Shown here piece by piece: positions 1-11,630 of a stretch of 64,000 nt of DNA. The stretch is from the NCBI GenBank assembly GCA_038049695.1, contig CP142451.1, positions 12,150,001 through 12,214,000 on the forward strand, in the 5' to 3' direction. The translations under genes and the position numbers were made by a program. How positions within the stretch are numbered: position 1 is the stretch's first letter; each line of letters starts with the position of its first letter. The notes under the pieces were generated by a model, which worked only from the letters and a program-made list of their open reading frames with translations, did no database searches and had not been told where the DNA came from. This DNA comes from Cinnamomum chago. Taxonomy: Eukaryota; Streptophyta; Magnoliopsida; Laurales; Lauraceae.

Positions 1-458
1 TCCCATGTGTCATTCTATCACGTACAAATCACCTGTGACGAAGTTGAACTGTCATCAAAAGAAATGTGATTCACATTTTTATTTTGATTTACTCATTAGC
101 AAAACAACTTCATAAAATATAAACTGAAGGCATCATGATTATGTTTGCCTTTTATATTGTCAAGAAAGCTTTTAGAAACCTTCAATTGATCATGCAATAC
201 TTGGCCAAAATATCTTAACTAATGGTTAAAATTTGGATAACCCTTAAAAAAGTAATTCCCTTGATTGGATGGTTCCCAATTTTTGCACGTAGATCATAGG
301 CTGAAAGAAACCATATATTTGTCATAATTTCTTCAACTACTGTTGAGTTGATAACTTATAGATCTATTATTTAGTTGATATTCTACATTTCAATTCATTG
401 ATTCCATTGTCACCTCTATTGTTCTGATTTTTTTTTTTCTTTTCTTTCTTTGGAATAG

Positions 459-1369
459 AATAAATATGTTCAATCTGACCAACAAGCATTTTATTATTTG
501 GAGAAGGCTGTTGACCAGGTACTTTCCTTTGCCTTAACTTCATTCATACACACAATTGATTGCTCTAAACGCATTTATGAATGATACTGACAGAATCAGG
601 ATATCTTTCTAATTTAATCAGCGCGGAATCTAACTCAGATGTTGTAACATGGAAATCATTCTTACTCTTTCTAAGTTGAATCAGATGGAATTGATTACAA
701 GCAGGCCAATTTGATTGGCTGTTTGTTTTGTTAATTGAATTTCCCATTGCAAGTTATAGTATAGTAATGTGTGTATACCTATGATGCCCAGATATGGTAG
801 GGATACTCCATGGGCACAGCAAGCACACGGATTTTACACATAAAATGTGAAGTATCGGATATGATACGACACGATACGTTGCCCATGTGGAAGTATTCGT
901 GTATCATTGGTGTATACCTTATTGGTTTGTGGAGAGTCATCTCTTGGGTAGTTGAAAGGGTGGCAACAAATCAGTTGGTACCTCCAACCGTGCTGCGGTA
1001 CCCACTTAGCAAGGGTTGCAACAGTTAGTACCTTTAAACCATGCTGCAGGCTCTCATCATCTCTTTCTGAGTTTTGAAGAGTGAAATTCACAAATACTGA
1101 AGTTGTCCATGTTTCAGTTGCATCCAGGTGCTTTATTTCTTCTAGGTTCTGTATACTTGGCTGGGGATTGTGTGAAGCAAGATATCGCCTCAGCTATTTG
1201 GTGCTTCCATAGAGCATCTGAGAAGGTTGCGAACTAGCCCACTTAATTGCACTGGTTGTTTATAAACATGAAAGAAGTATGCCATCTTACATGAAAGCAC
1301 TTTGTGTTAAATAACTGTCTATTATGAACTATTTGTTCAACACTGCTGTGCAATTGTCATTCATTTATT

Positions 1370-1410
<41 letters not shown>

Positions 1411-1573
1411 GAGATGCTCCTTTGAGAGATGCTCTCACCTTACTATGACAGATAAGGTGGGGGCCCTCACATCCATATCCAATGCCAACAACTTAAATGT
1501 GAGGGCCCACACTCCTATCTCTCATATAAGGTGAGAGATATCTCTCATAGGAGCATCTCCCTATATATATATA

Positions 1574-1635
<62 letters not shown>

Positions 1636-3818
1636 TATATATATATATATGTGCGAATATTCTTTAAAACTCAAATGAAACCTTACACTCAAGTCACCAC
1701 TGCAACTCAGCAAAGGTAGGTTTGCTTGAGGCTTGTCCTGGTTCTGCTGAAGATGCAAAACATTGGGTCCCTACCATTCTAGTACTGAATATGCCGAATA
1801 GACACATTCCAAGCCGCTGATCCCTAGATACAGTTTCAGGCTCATTGAGGCTGTTTCAGGTAATCCAGGAAGGGCATAAGTTGAAGTTCAGTTAGTGCCA
1901 AATTCCTGGCCTGAGAAATTTCAATAATAAACCTATTTAAGTAGAAAGAATAATGATAAAAAATGTAAAAGGGAAGAAAGTTCTCGAAGTAAATTTATTT
2001 TTCAGAAAGTTTTTTAATTTTGAAAAGAAACTTATATTTTATCATGGGGTTACCTTGTGGGTAACTTTTTCGGAAATACTTAGTTATTTCTGATAAGATA
2101 GTTGTTGCATGGCTGGTATTTGGCTTGATAAAGAATGTGCAAGATTCATGGCTCCTCTCATTTTAAAAATTTTGTTAAAAAGACTGAATTTTCTTTATGG
2201 GGAGATGCTCCTATGAGAGACACTCTCACCTTACTATGAGAGATAAAGGTGGGGGCCCTCACATTTAAGTTGTTGACATTGTATATGGATGTGAGGGCCC
2301 CCACCTTATCTCTCAGTAAGGTGAGAGTGTCTCTCACAAGAGTACCTCCCTTTTTTATGTTAATATAATTTGTTTTCAGCTTGGGGTGATTATGGCATTA
2401 TACATAAAGGTGGTGATTCTTGACCTGACCTCCCAATCAGACCCATACTGAATCTAGCAACTTCATGTTTGTGTTAGCATTTCCAACCCAATTAATATGT
2501 CTGTCAGGTTTGGGTCCAAAAGCATGACACAACCAGACTTTATCCATTGCAATCTGCCAAACCGGACCTTGGCACTTGTATTGAGGGCTTGGATTGACAT
2601 TTTGAACTGATTAACAAACAGCTTCGTTCAGATTGGTCCCATGATGTTTACCGTAAGAGGTCAACCAAACCAAAACCTAAGCCAACCCGACTCATTGAAT
2701 GCTTCCCTAGTTGTATAGATTGCACATGTAACTGAATTCCTATGTATATATTGTACATATTAGATGCATATAATGTGTGTGTAGATAACATGCACATTTT
2801 CACCATAAATTTATAGCAGTGCCTTTAACTAACTTTGAGGTTATAAGTTACAAACAAGTACATAGTACTCTGTAGTGCTAGGAATTTTTGTAGTCTACAT
2901 GTGTATGGTACTCTAAGGAGATGACATCACCTCTCAACACTTCAAGCTGGTGCATTGATGTCACCCATGCCCCAGCTGGGAACAAATCATCTTAAGTGGA
3001 CCTTGTGCAAGGGCTTTGGTGAAAATATCTGCTAATAAATTTGGTCTGTATATAATGCATAGTGTTATTTTTGCTAGCCTCCTCTCTGACAAAATGACAA
3101 TTTGCTTCAATGTGTTTTGTTTGTCCATGAAGCACTGAATTCCTTTGAGTAATGGCTTGATTGTTCCGAACTATCAATTATATATTCGTTTTGAATGAGT
3201 CTCTTACCTTTCTCTTTAAATTGCTTGCAGGGACATACTGGTGCAGCAATTGCATATGGTTCCCTTCTTCTAAGAGGTCAGCATTCAATGCAATGTTATT
3301 CTAATTTGGCAGTCGAACGTAGAAATATTGCTTGGAACAAAGAAATATTATGTATAGAATCAAAGTTTGTTTTGTCGTCACTTTACTTCAAGATAGAAAT
3401 ATTTTTCGCATGTACGTTTTCTGCTGGTTGTATGACAAGCAAAATCGCTCTGACCACTTCATAGATATGCAGACTGCAGCTTGAGTCAGGGATCCTACAT
3501 TTGCACCACTTCCTTTGTGGGGGTTCTCTCAAGATAATGATATATTGAAATAAACAAATCTGATAATGTGTCTCATATTTATTATGATGTTTCCTTAATG
3601 GTGAATCAGGTGCCCCAGTCCCTGAAGCTATTAGTAAATTTACTTCGAAGAGAAAGCTCCCTACCAAATTGGCAGGGAAGAACGTGGATAGCCCTCGCGA
3701 GGATCCAATAGTGAAGGCGAAAGAACAATTCCAAATTGCTGCTGACGCAGGTTGTGATCTGGGTTTGCATTGGTTAAAAAGGCTTGCAGATCTTGAGAAG
3801 CAACAAATTACGCAATGA
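459..3818 (+). CDS. SEL1-like repeat (HCP/TPR-like) protein, 3' part
   Basis: Four exons can be read with GT-AG borders and matching phases: 459-518, 1118-1225, 3231-3276 and 3610-3818 (TGA at 3816-3818), giving 140 C-terminal residues. The reading [51 protein letters not shown] fits Sel1 repeats (A-x2-LG-x2-Y-x2-G with a later A-x2-W-x2-RA). A lysine-rich linker follows, then a last half-repeat ([12 protein letters not shown]) before the stop. Sel1/HCP proteins are alpha-solenoid scaffolds; the best known plant one (HRD3/SEL1L) acts in ER-associated degradation, but this protein ends without the C-terminal membrane segment expected there, so a soluble plant HCP-like protein is likelier. The start and earlier exons lie outside the window; nothing in 1-458 reads as an exon to me. 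Introns 1-3 are 599, 2005 and 333 bp; intron 2 is full of mobile-element debris. Family call is sound, exact orthologue unknown. Confidence 0.8.
800..1030. repeat. Degenerate ATACG-rich intron repeat
   Basis: Intron 1 of the SEL1-like gene holds a stretch rich in GATACGA/ACACGATACG words between about 855 and 910, unlike the surrounding AT-rich intron. It looks like a worn mobile-element fragment, but I see no terminal repeats or target duplication. Confidence 0.25.
1373..1408. repeat. (TA)n microsatellite
   Basis: About 18 TA units directly beside the MITE that starts at 1409. The array prevents a certain reading of that element's target duplication. Confidence 0.95.
1409..1561 (+). mobile_element. 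Palindromic MITE, Mutator-like, copy 1
   Basis: The 153-bp element begins GGGAGATGCTCC and ends GGAGCATCTCCC, so the outer 12 bp are a perfect inverted repeat; the inverted pairing continues imperfectly through CTCACCTTA and the GAGGGCCC blocks, so most of the element folds into a hairpin. No coding capacity. It is flanked by TA repeats on both sides (tatatatat on each), compatible with a 9-bp target duplication but not proof. The copy at 2200-2350 is the same family with its central segment inverted. Confidence 0.8.
1562..1650. repeat. Compound (TA)n(GT)n(TA)n microsatellite
   Basis: Short TA run, about 28 GT units to 1634, then another TA run. It lies in intron 2 of the SEL1-like gene. Apparent reading frames through it are only the repeat. 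Confidence 0.97.
2200..2350 (-). mobile_element. Palindromic MITE, Mutator-like, copy 2
   Basis: Starts GGGAGATGCTCC and ends with the diverged complement AGTACCTCCC. Internal blocks (CTCACCTTACTATGAGAGAT, GGGGGCCCTCACAT) match copy 1 at 1409-1561, but the centre is in the opposite orientation. The flanks are TTCTTTATG (2191-2199) and TTTTTTATG (2351-2359), a 9-bp direct repeat with one mismatch. That length is typical of Mutator-like elements, so I class the pair as MULE-type MITEs. Confidence 0.8.
2708..3180 (-). mobile_element. Ty1/Copia retrotransposon relic (pol end plus LTR part)
   Basis: Antisense to the host gene in intron 2. On the minus strand about 3180-2990 encodes the end of a Copia polyprotein: NNQAI..., then TKHIE...CHFVRE, the conserved RNase H tail motif. 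A sequence starting TGTTGAGAGGTGATGTCA near 2942 follows, as expected for the start of the 3' LTR, perhaps reaching about 2708. It is a short broken fragment of an old insertion; no second LTR is visible nearby. Confidence 0.6.
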
Positions 3819-4680
3819 ATTATTGAAGTTCCTCGTGTGTTCCAATTATTTTCTTATGCATTTGTTCAAATAATCTGAACAGTGATAGATACCAGCAGAT
3901 TGTTGTATGGTCCTTGAACAGGTGCCAACAGCATTTGATCTGGTGGTATGACTCTCAAAGAGATCACTCATAAAATAAAAAATGATCATCGATCAGGTGC
4001 TAAGATCATTTCATCTGCTGGTAGATTCTCAATCAGAGTTCCAAATTTAATTCTAGGAATGCCCATTTGTCAATCTGTAAGAGTCTATTTGGAATTTGGG
4101 CACATAGCAAAGAGAATATTTACATATTTGAATACTATCAGTGTCATTTGATCCCAACAGAATACAATTGTATTGTAATATTGCGCCGGATGTATTTTAT
4201 GGCAGCTATTGCAAGTTTCAACAGACAGAATTGAAGTATCTTGCGTTTCGTAGCTAAGCCAGATGCCACTGTAATATTAGGGTAGATGTAAATTTTATCT
4301 ACTCATTATTGTAACAAAATCTTCAATGATATGAATTTACACAGGCCCTTAGGTTTCGAAAAGGGGTTGGTTCTGTTGCAGGTCACTCTAATTTCCTTTC
4401 TTTGATTTTAAGCTCTAGTTGATTTCCATTTGTGATGCTCTCTAGTGCTCTATCTGATTTCTATTTTCTCAGTCTGTTGAAATCATTTAAATCTTTGAAG
4501 AAGACAGCGTGGGGGTCATTGCCTGTGCTCTAGTAAATAAGTTCCAGAATACTCTATATAGCCAGAACTGATGACACCCTGAGGCTATGTTCTCTTTGAC
4601 TTAGATAAGGCTCTTTTCTTTTTTTATTTTTTATGATCCCTTCACAATATGGGGCAGGCTCATGGGTGGGCATGGTTTGA
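3819..4680. other. 3' flank of the SEL1-like gene
   Basis: AT-rich non-coding sequence that probably includes the 3' UTR of the upstream gene. No clear polyadenylation signal can be singled out, and I see no gene, hairpin or repeat of note. It ends at the T-rich tail of the LINE remnant. Confidence 0.4.
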
Positions 4681-5765
4681 GTTTTTTTTTTATTTTTCTT
4701 TGGTAAACAAGAGTTCCTTCCCAAAAAAAAAAAAAAAAAAAAACCAACACTAACTAAAGGTCACCACCAAAACAACCCACAAGAATGATCAACCATCCAT
4801 GGACCACAAAAAGTGAAACCCTGCCTGTCCCCATTTTGCACACCAGTGGGCCACAAAATTAACCTCTCTTGAGAATTTTAGTGACAACTGGATAAATATA
4901 CCAATCAGGTTCGCTCCTGATAGCTTTGACAACTTTTAATGTATCCAACCACAAAAGGATTCTTGACAATCCACGCCACAAAATGATTCTTTACAATCCA
5001 CACCATTTGATGATGTCTAGTCGCCCAAAGGGCTGACCTCGCTCTAGCCTCTTTAAAGGAGATTGTTCTAGAGCTTGGGGCAGCACCTACAAGCACAATA
5101 GAGTTTTGCATGAACATGGCAAAGCCAAACACTGCCTTACCAGATGAGGCATTAAAAACTGCATTTGAACATAGGATAGCACCATTTTCCAGATTTTGAT
5201 TCTCATTCCATGTTCAAGGGATTGGAGGAGTGGTTTAGTATGCGGTAAAAATAGTTTGGATTGATAAATCATACTTCTAGCTCCCATGGGGTTCCGAATT
5301 AACCTTTTGAAAATAGATTCATTTCTAACTCTCCAAATTGCGCAACATAAAGCCAAGATAGGGGCATGAGCATATCAAGATATGAAAAGGCTTGGTGGTT
5401 TGCATTGTCCGTAGCCTCCAACAATCTAAAATATTATAACATGAGAATTTGTGTTAAAAGCCCCAAACCGTGATCCAAACCAAATCGCACAAGCAAAGTC
5501 ACATTGAAAGAAAATGTGTTCTAAAGTTTTCTCTTTATTTTCACAAAAGGAACGTAAGGAGGAAAAATTAGACACACCTAATCTTGCCTTCAGAAGGGAT
5601 CTAACGGGGAGAATCCCCCCAGACATTTCTACCCAAATAGCAATATCTTTTGAGGAAGGGTAATCTTCTAAAATAATTTCCAATTTATTGAAGAGACCTG
5701 GCACGGTGTGAGTTCTCGACATGATCGCTATGTGTTGCGCTTGATCCTCGTTTACCAAATAAGCC
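4681..5765 (-). mobile_element. 5'-truncated L1-type LINE remnant
   Basis: On the minus strand, 5758-5426 reads as the zinc-binding region that follows plant L1 reverse transcriptase (spaced CENKEKTLEHIFFQCDFACAIW). After a frame break, 5356-5087 has CAIWRVRNESIFKR, the usual linker to the RNase H part, and 5132-4905 has SSRTISFKEARARSALWA, resembling plant LINE RNase H. The three blocks lie in different frames with stops, so the copy is dead. The minus-strand 3' end fits the T-run at 4682-4690 on the plus strand (the A tail), with a second A-tract at 4723-4743. The reverse transcriptase and endonuclease parts are missing, as in most 5'-truncated LINE insertions. Confidence 0.65.
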
Positions 5766-6216
5766 CAACTAATAGTTTAGGCCCATCCGTTGGATCTAAA
5801 TTTAATATTTAGGGTCGGTCATAAGGTCTAGGTTTGCTTCCCATGTCTTGTGTTTGAAACTCATCCTAAATTTATCCGGTGTGTATTTGTGTGGGTTTAG
5901 TGAACGCCACCAAGAGAGAATAATAGTCCTACTGGGTCAAAGACCTCATGAAGAATACCCATGTCATAAAAAAAGAAAAAAACAACTTTTTCGATCCGAG
6001 CCGATTTTCCCGAGCGTTCGAACAATGGGCCCAAGACTAAATGGGCTGGGCTTTACTAGCATCTAAAAGGGGCCCATGTGAGAAAGTGTCTTATAATTTG
6101 TAGCCCTACTTGCAATTTGCAAAAGCACAGTCAAAATGTGATTAAAGCTTCCCGCTATTTAAGCTGTTTTCTGTTATTTTTATTTCCCTCTCTTTCTTCT
6201 AGTTTCTGTTAACGCT

Positions 6217-6230
6217 AGGGTTAGGGTTTT
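6217..6230 (+). promoter_or_regulatory. Telo-box in Alba leader
   Basis: AGGGTTAGGGTTTT about 32 bp before the start codon is two telomere-like repeats. Plant telo-boxes are commonly found near the transcription starts of translation-related and cell-proliferation genes. A (TTC)n pyrimidine tract at 6236-6258 follows, as in many such leaders. The role here is inferred from position and motif only. Confidence 0.6.
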
Positions 6231-6261
6231 TCCATTCTTCTTCTTCTTCTTCTTCTTCGCA

Positions 6262-6439
6262 ATGGAAGAGATTACAGAGGGCGTGAACAACATCAACATC
6301 AACATCAGCGGCTCGCCCAAGAAGAACCGTATTCAGGTCTCTAACACCAAGAAACCCCTCTTCTTCTACGTCAATCTCGCCAAGGTATTTCCATCAAAAC
6401 CCTAATACAAGTCTCTCCTTCTATCACTTCAATCTAGGG

Positions 6440-6485
<46 letters not shown>

Positions 6486-9400
6486 TGATATGGAAACCCA
6501 TCGATCTGTTTTGATTTATATGATTCTATCATCTTTAATCAAGTGTTATGTTTTAGGACTTGAGGGTTTTATAGGAAGTATTAGATTTGGATGGTTGTTG
6601 TTGTTAGGGCAGACCTAAACTTGGGGATCATATGAATTTGACGATCCTCCTTCGTATGATGATTGGTCCGCCTTTACTCATTTGTTTGCCCGTGAATTGT
6701 CGGTTTTTTTTTTTTTAAATTGTTGTTACGAATGCTTTTGGGTCACCATAGGATGGCTGTGGTCAATCTGCTAACGGTATTTTCTCCTGTGGTTGATTCA
6801 AAACTGGACCCTTTCCGTGAATGTTCGGTTCGGACTGTGGATGGTTGTTTAAATGTCTGGGTTTGGTTTGTGTTAAGTTTACTGGGTTGCTGCACTCATG
6901 TTGGATAATTAGATTTCTACTTTTTTTCTTTTTTCTTTTTTTATTATTTCTTTTTTTATGTTTACTTGTGTTGTTGTTGTTGTTGTTGAATTTGATCAAG
7001 GGAAAATATGTGAGATGTAATCCGTTAAGTTGTATTAATATCACTCTCTCAGTGTTTGTTTTTCTGTGCCTTTGCAGAGGTATATGCAACAATATAATGA
7101 GGTGGAGCTTTCGGCTTTAGGAATGGGTACTCTCTCAATCTCTCACATCTCTCACACACACACAGAGACATTCATGGTTAACACAGTTATATGCATTTAC
7201 CCTTTGTGTGAATTTTGTTCTTTCATGCATTTACTATGGAACTTTGACTTTATCAGAGTGTATTTGGTGTTTCAATGAGGTTTTCTGCAAGGATTTTTCC
7301 TTCTTGTATTATCCTATTGAATAATTTTGGGATTTAGTTTTTGCTGCATGTTGCCTTATGCCTTTGCATGTTCTCTTCTACTATGGCTAGGCTAGTAACC
7401 TGCATTTGGATGCTAGTTTTTTTATTTAGAAGACCTTGGACTTAATTGCCACTTTGATGGATAGTAGTCTGCATTTGGATGGCAGTTTTGGATTTAGATG
7501 CCCTCGGACTTAGCTGCCACTTACGATAAAAATATTGCACCATCATGATCATATAAACCCCATATCAAGTGTTAGCTTTTCAGACTGAGCTCCTAATAGG
7601 GTGAGGTGAGAAGAGCATAGAAAGCTCAATTCATATGTTATCTAAGTCATACTGTGCCCAAATATTACATACTTAATTGAAATTGATACCTTAGTCAAAT
7701 TTCACTCTAATTGGAAATAGGGCCTTAGAACTTTCAAACCTACTGAAAATAAAGCGCAGCCAAATTTCACACTACAGAAACAGAGGCTACTCGAATAAGA
7801 CATAGAGCCCAACCAAAGTTCAATCTAATTAATAGAAAATAGGGCCCTAACCAAATAACACTCTAATAGAAAATGGGCCCTTTACAACCAAAGTTCGCTC
7901 TTATTGTTTGCTATTGAATTACTTAGACCTAACTCTTAACTTAAGTCTTTTAAGTCTTGAGCCTTAGACTTCATGACATAGTTTTTTTTTTTTTTTAATT
8001 ATTATTATTATTTTTTATGAGCATTTCATTAATTTCTAAGTTAGTATAACTAAGCAATATGAATACATGTGAAAAAAATGATCATTACTATTTTTTTCTA
8101 TTCATACAGCGATACAGGGCCTCATGCAATGAGGGGATCGCTATGCCCCCTTGTCTTAGTTACTTTTGCAAAAGAAACACATTTTCTATAATTTTTCAAT
8201 ATTCTGGATTTTCTGGAATTATCTCAAAAAATTTTGATAATTTTTTCAAACTGCACAGCTACGCCGCTACATAGCGCCAGCTACGCCCGTCGCTACCGCT
8301 ATTTTAATCATTGGTTTCTACTGAATCCATATTCTGATGTTTTCATTGTCGTTGCAACTCTGTCCACCAAAGTTCTCATTTATTTTGTAGTCCTAAGATA
8401 CATGTCCCAGCGCATTTTACCTTAAGCCTTTTGAAGACCGACTGAAAATTTTGGCCCAACTAGAATTCAGATATCATGCACTCAAATTAGGCCTCTATAT
8501 CGGAGTTCTATACCTGCATGAATACATACATACATTCACATACATACCCTACTTCTGTTGATTTGCATGATCCAGATTGGGACCATACAGGAGGTGGGCA
8601 TATTAAATACATACACATTCAGGTATCATGTTACCTGGTGTTATGTTTTATAGATAGATACGATGGGTTGGATAATGCAGGAAGTGGGCCATGTGTTTTA
8701 ATCTGGGGAATTGGACAAATAAGGAAGACAGAACCAGATTTTTTTTTATATCATATGAATTCTAGTATAGAAGGTATAAATAGCATGGTGCTTGATCCAT
8801 CTTAACTATTATGCCCGCTTTCTCAAAACTTTTCTATGGTATATAGGCCAGTATGTTGTTGTGGATAATCTTATACCCAATACACGGATTACTGATTTTT
8901 CTGTCTTGCTAACCATAAAATTTGTGGTGTACAATAATTTCATTTTCATGCCTAGTCCAGGTGACTGATTTCCAATACTGTTTCCAATTTCAGCTTTTTA
9001 GTTGATTCTGAACACCGAATGTGATTTTTTTTTTCTGGCAAAACAAATGCCTGTGTTAACATTGTTTTGGATAGATATTTGGGTAAATAGTAGATTGATA
9101 ATTCCAATTCGAAGCTGTATTCCTGCCTATCACTATCAGGGTATGTTATCTGATAGATTTATTTCATGCAATTCACAGCAATTTCCACAGTCGTAACAAT
9201 CGCAGAGATTCTGAAAAACAATGGGCTGGCTGTTGAGAAGAGTGAGATTATAATCCATGACGCTATTATACATATTTGAAGTTACCAACAAAGAATACCA
9301 AACTCACCTTTTGTCTGAAATCTCTGTTGTGCAGAGATCATGACATCAACAGTTGATATGAAGGATGAATCGAGAGGGAGACCGATCCAAAAGGCCAAGG

Positions 9401-9610
9401 TATCTTTAAATGCATGTTAATTTAACAAGTTGACACTTTCCTGCCTTTCATCCTTGATAGGGGATAACATTTATGCGTGTTGTTTTTCTGTTTTTTTTTT
9501 TTTTTTTCCAGATTGAAATACTGCTGGGGAAGACGGAGAACTTTGATGAGTTGATGGCTGCAGCAGCGGAGGAGAGGGAAGCCGCCGGAGATGGAGAGGA
9601 GCAGAGCTAA
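6262..9610 (+). CDS. Alba DNA/RNA-binding domain protein
   Basis: Five exons join in phase: 6262-6384, 7078-7126, 9179-9241, 9335-9399 and 9512-9610 (TAA), giving 132 residues. After a short polar start (MEEITEGVNNINI) the protein is one Alba domain: KKPLFFYVNLAKRYMQQYNE, VELSALGMAISTVVTIAEIL, KNNGLAVEKKIMTSTVDMKD, then the loop ESRGRPIQKAKIEILLG, ending in an acidic tail (AAAAEEREAAGDGEEQS). The length suits the short plant Alba class (about 130 residues), not the long RGG-tailed class. Alba dimers bind RNA and DNA; plant members associate with mRNA, R-loops and stress granules. The ATG is the first in the leader and begins the conserved N-terminus. Intron 1 carries a (TC)n tract; intron 2 is 2 kb. 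A telo-box sits just upstream. All residues expected for the fold appear present, so the gene looks functional. Confidence 0.95.
6443..6482. repeat. (TC)n microsatellite
   Basis: About 20 TC units in intron 1 of the Alba gene, 58 bp after the splice donor. Confidence 0.95.
8105..8315. repeat. Possible old element with GCTACG/TAGCG ends
   Basis: Inside Alba intron 2, GC-rich words (CAGCGATACAGGGCC at the left, CGCTACATAGCGCCAGC and CGTCGCTACCGC at the right) flank about 100 bp of AT-rich DNA. The ends are partly complementary, suggesting a decayed hairpin element, but no target duplication can be read. Confidence 0.25.
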
Positions 9611-9952
9611 AAGGAATATAGTTATACATTTGATTTTTTTTTTTTTTGTGTGTGTGTTGACTGGTGAAGTGTTTAATGATCTTATATTATTGACACTGAG
9701 TGAAGTTCCAGTTGAATGGAAAATGTGATAGTGTTAAGGTTAGGTCTCTGTAGAAACTGGTAACATGCTAGAGAAAATTCGATTATGAATTTTCTCCCTT
9801 CAGATTTTGTTAGAATCGAAGAGTACTTGGTAGGAAGAAATTATTTCTTTCGATGTCACTATTCTCCTCATCCCTTTTGTGAAGGAATCATTCACAAGCC
9901 CGTTTGTTTAATTTGTCATCTTAGAATCTTCATGCAATTTTTTAATATTATT

Positions 9953-9985
<33 letters not shown>

Positions 9986-10448
9986 CATTATTATTTACCT
10001 AAGTGGGCTGAAAGTGGAGAATGAAAGGTATTCATCCACAGGCTTATTTGGTTGCATTATAATACAAAGGAATTGAATACACATAATTTATACCAGAACT
10101 GTTTAAAAATGAAGATCAAATGTAAATTTAAAACTAAGCATCAAATAACCTTTCTATTTAGGGAATACAATAAAAAAAAAAAAAGATGGAAAATGAATTA
10201 TTAGGGAGATGCTTGGTAGTTTATTTCTCTTTTAATGCTCATGTTTGAAATTGGCCCTTTAGTATTCATTCTTATCAAGTATTAATACGAATTCTATGTA
10301 TTTTAATGCAAATAAACATGCTCCTAAAATGATTCTGCTTTAATATGAAGTAATTACCGACCACTTAAGACTCCAAGTTGCGGGCTTTCTTCCCATTTTA
10401 GTGGGCTTTCTTCCCACCTCAGTGGGCTTCATTCCCGGGTGTACCGGG

Positions 10449-10498
<50 letters not shown>

Positions 10499-11630
10499 AA
10501 GTTAAATCCTCCTATCCAGATATGCCGCCTCGGATTCTTCATATCTTTAATATTTCCTTGATAAAACCTCCTTTATCATGAATTCAATGCAGAATAGGTA
10601 ATGAACAATATGAAGGCCGATCGTGTGACTGGTGCAATAGTGGAGGCATCGTCCAAAGGCAGCCCCTGAACTTGGAGGACCATTCTTTAGATGAGGCGTC
10701 ATCACATGGCGCACACCAAACTCTGGTACCCTACCTTGACAAAATTTTAGGCCCAGCACATCACCCAGCACATCATCTTGACTTTTCATGCAGCCCTGCC
10801 AATTTTTGGTTGTTGGTTGTTGGTTGTTGGGTGCTAGTAGTGTGCAACACATTTTTCTTGACAAGTCCTAAAGAGGTCATTAATTACGAGTTAATGGCAC
10901 AGTAGAATTTGCTCACCATTGAAAGCTCCAGGATGTGGGTTCGTATTACCAATTAAGAAAGAATGTTTGCGCCACCACAATACACCAGACTTGGGCTAGT
11001 GGCTCGTATCTAAGACGGAATATTAAGCTGATAACTAGGTGTAGGCTGCACCCTATACACATGGCAGTGGTCTGGATCATTTTGGGTGGCCCCAGTAGGT
11101 TCAGCTAAAGAGAATCTGAGTGAGACTGCAACATTTTGACCATCCAATCAACAACGTACGGAACATACAGTAGCAGCATTAAAGAATATGTTATAAAAGG
11201 TATACTGGTCAACATGGATAGAATAAAAAGTCTCACAAAAACCTCGGTCAAAGAACACATATCAGGATAAACAGTAACTGTAACCAAAAGACTCAACCAA
11301 CATTTGCCTTGCCTCAAGTATTGGAAGTTGGAACGCATGAAAGAAATTGGGTGAAGCCTCTTTTTTGCTGTCTCTTTCAAAATAATCCAAGTACACCCCC
11401 ATGCAATTGGGTTTCAAATTGAATACATCGACTCTCGACTGAAAAAATCAGGTCAATCTTTCAAGGCCTATAAAAAGCCAAATTCAGCTCACCTCATGTA
11501 GGAAACGAAAAAAAAAAAAAAAAGGTCCAGAAAAGGGGGTGTAAAGCATATAAAATCTTTATCCTCTGCTGCTTAATAAAAGCTGTCTAATTTATTTCCC
11601 TGTAAATTATTGCTAGCTGTTTTTCTCAGC
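9611..11630. other. Tail-to-tail spacer between Alba and BT1
   Basis: Contains both 3' flanks and simple repeats: an AAT/ATT-rich imperfect palindrome at about 9951-9990, a roughly 22-bp motif GGGCTTTCTTCCCA repeated about three times at 10383-10435, and (CT)n then (TA)n at 10450-10494. TTGGTTGTTGGTTGTTGG is at 10806-10830. No gene is recognised. Confidence 0.5.

Noticed and set aside
1531-1758. Small proteins over the GT/TA repeats
   Set aside because: Open frames are produced by the dinucleotide repeat on both strands.
10547-10905. Opposing small open frames between Alba and BT1
   Set aside because: Both strands are open by chance over the same DNA; no conserved motif, splice context or leader supports a gene.
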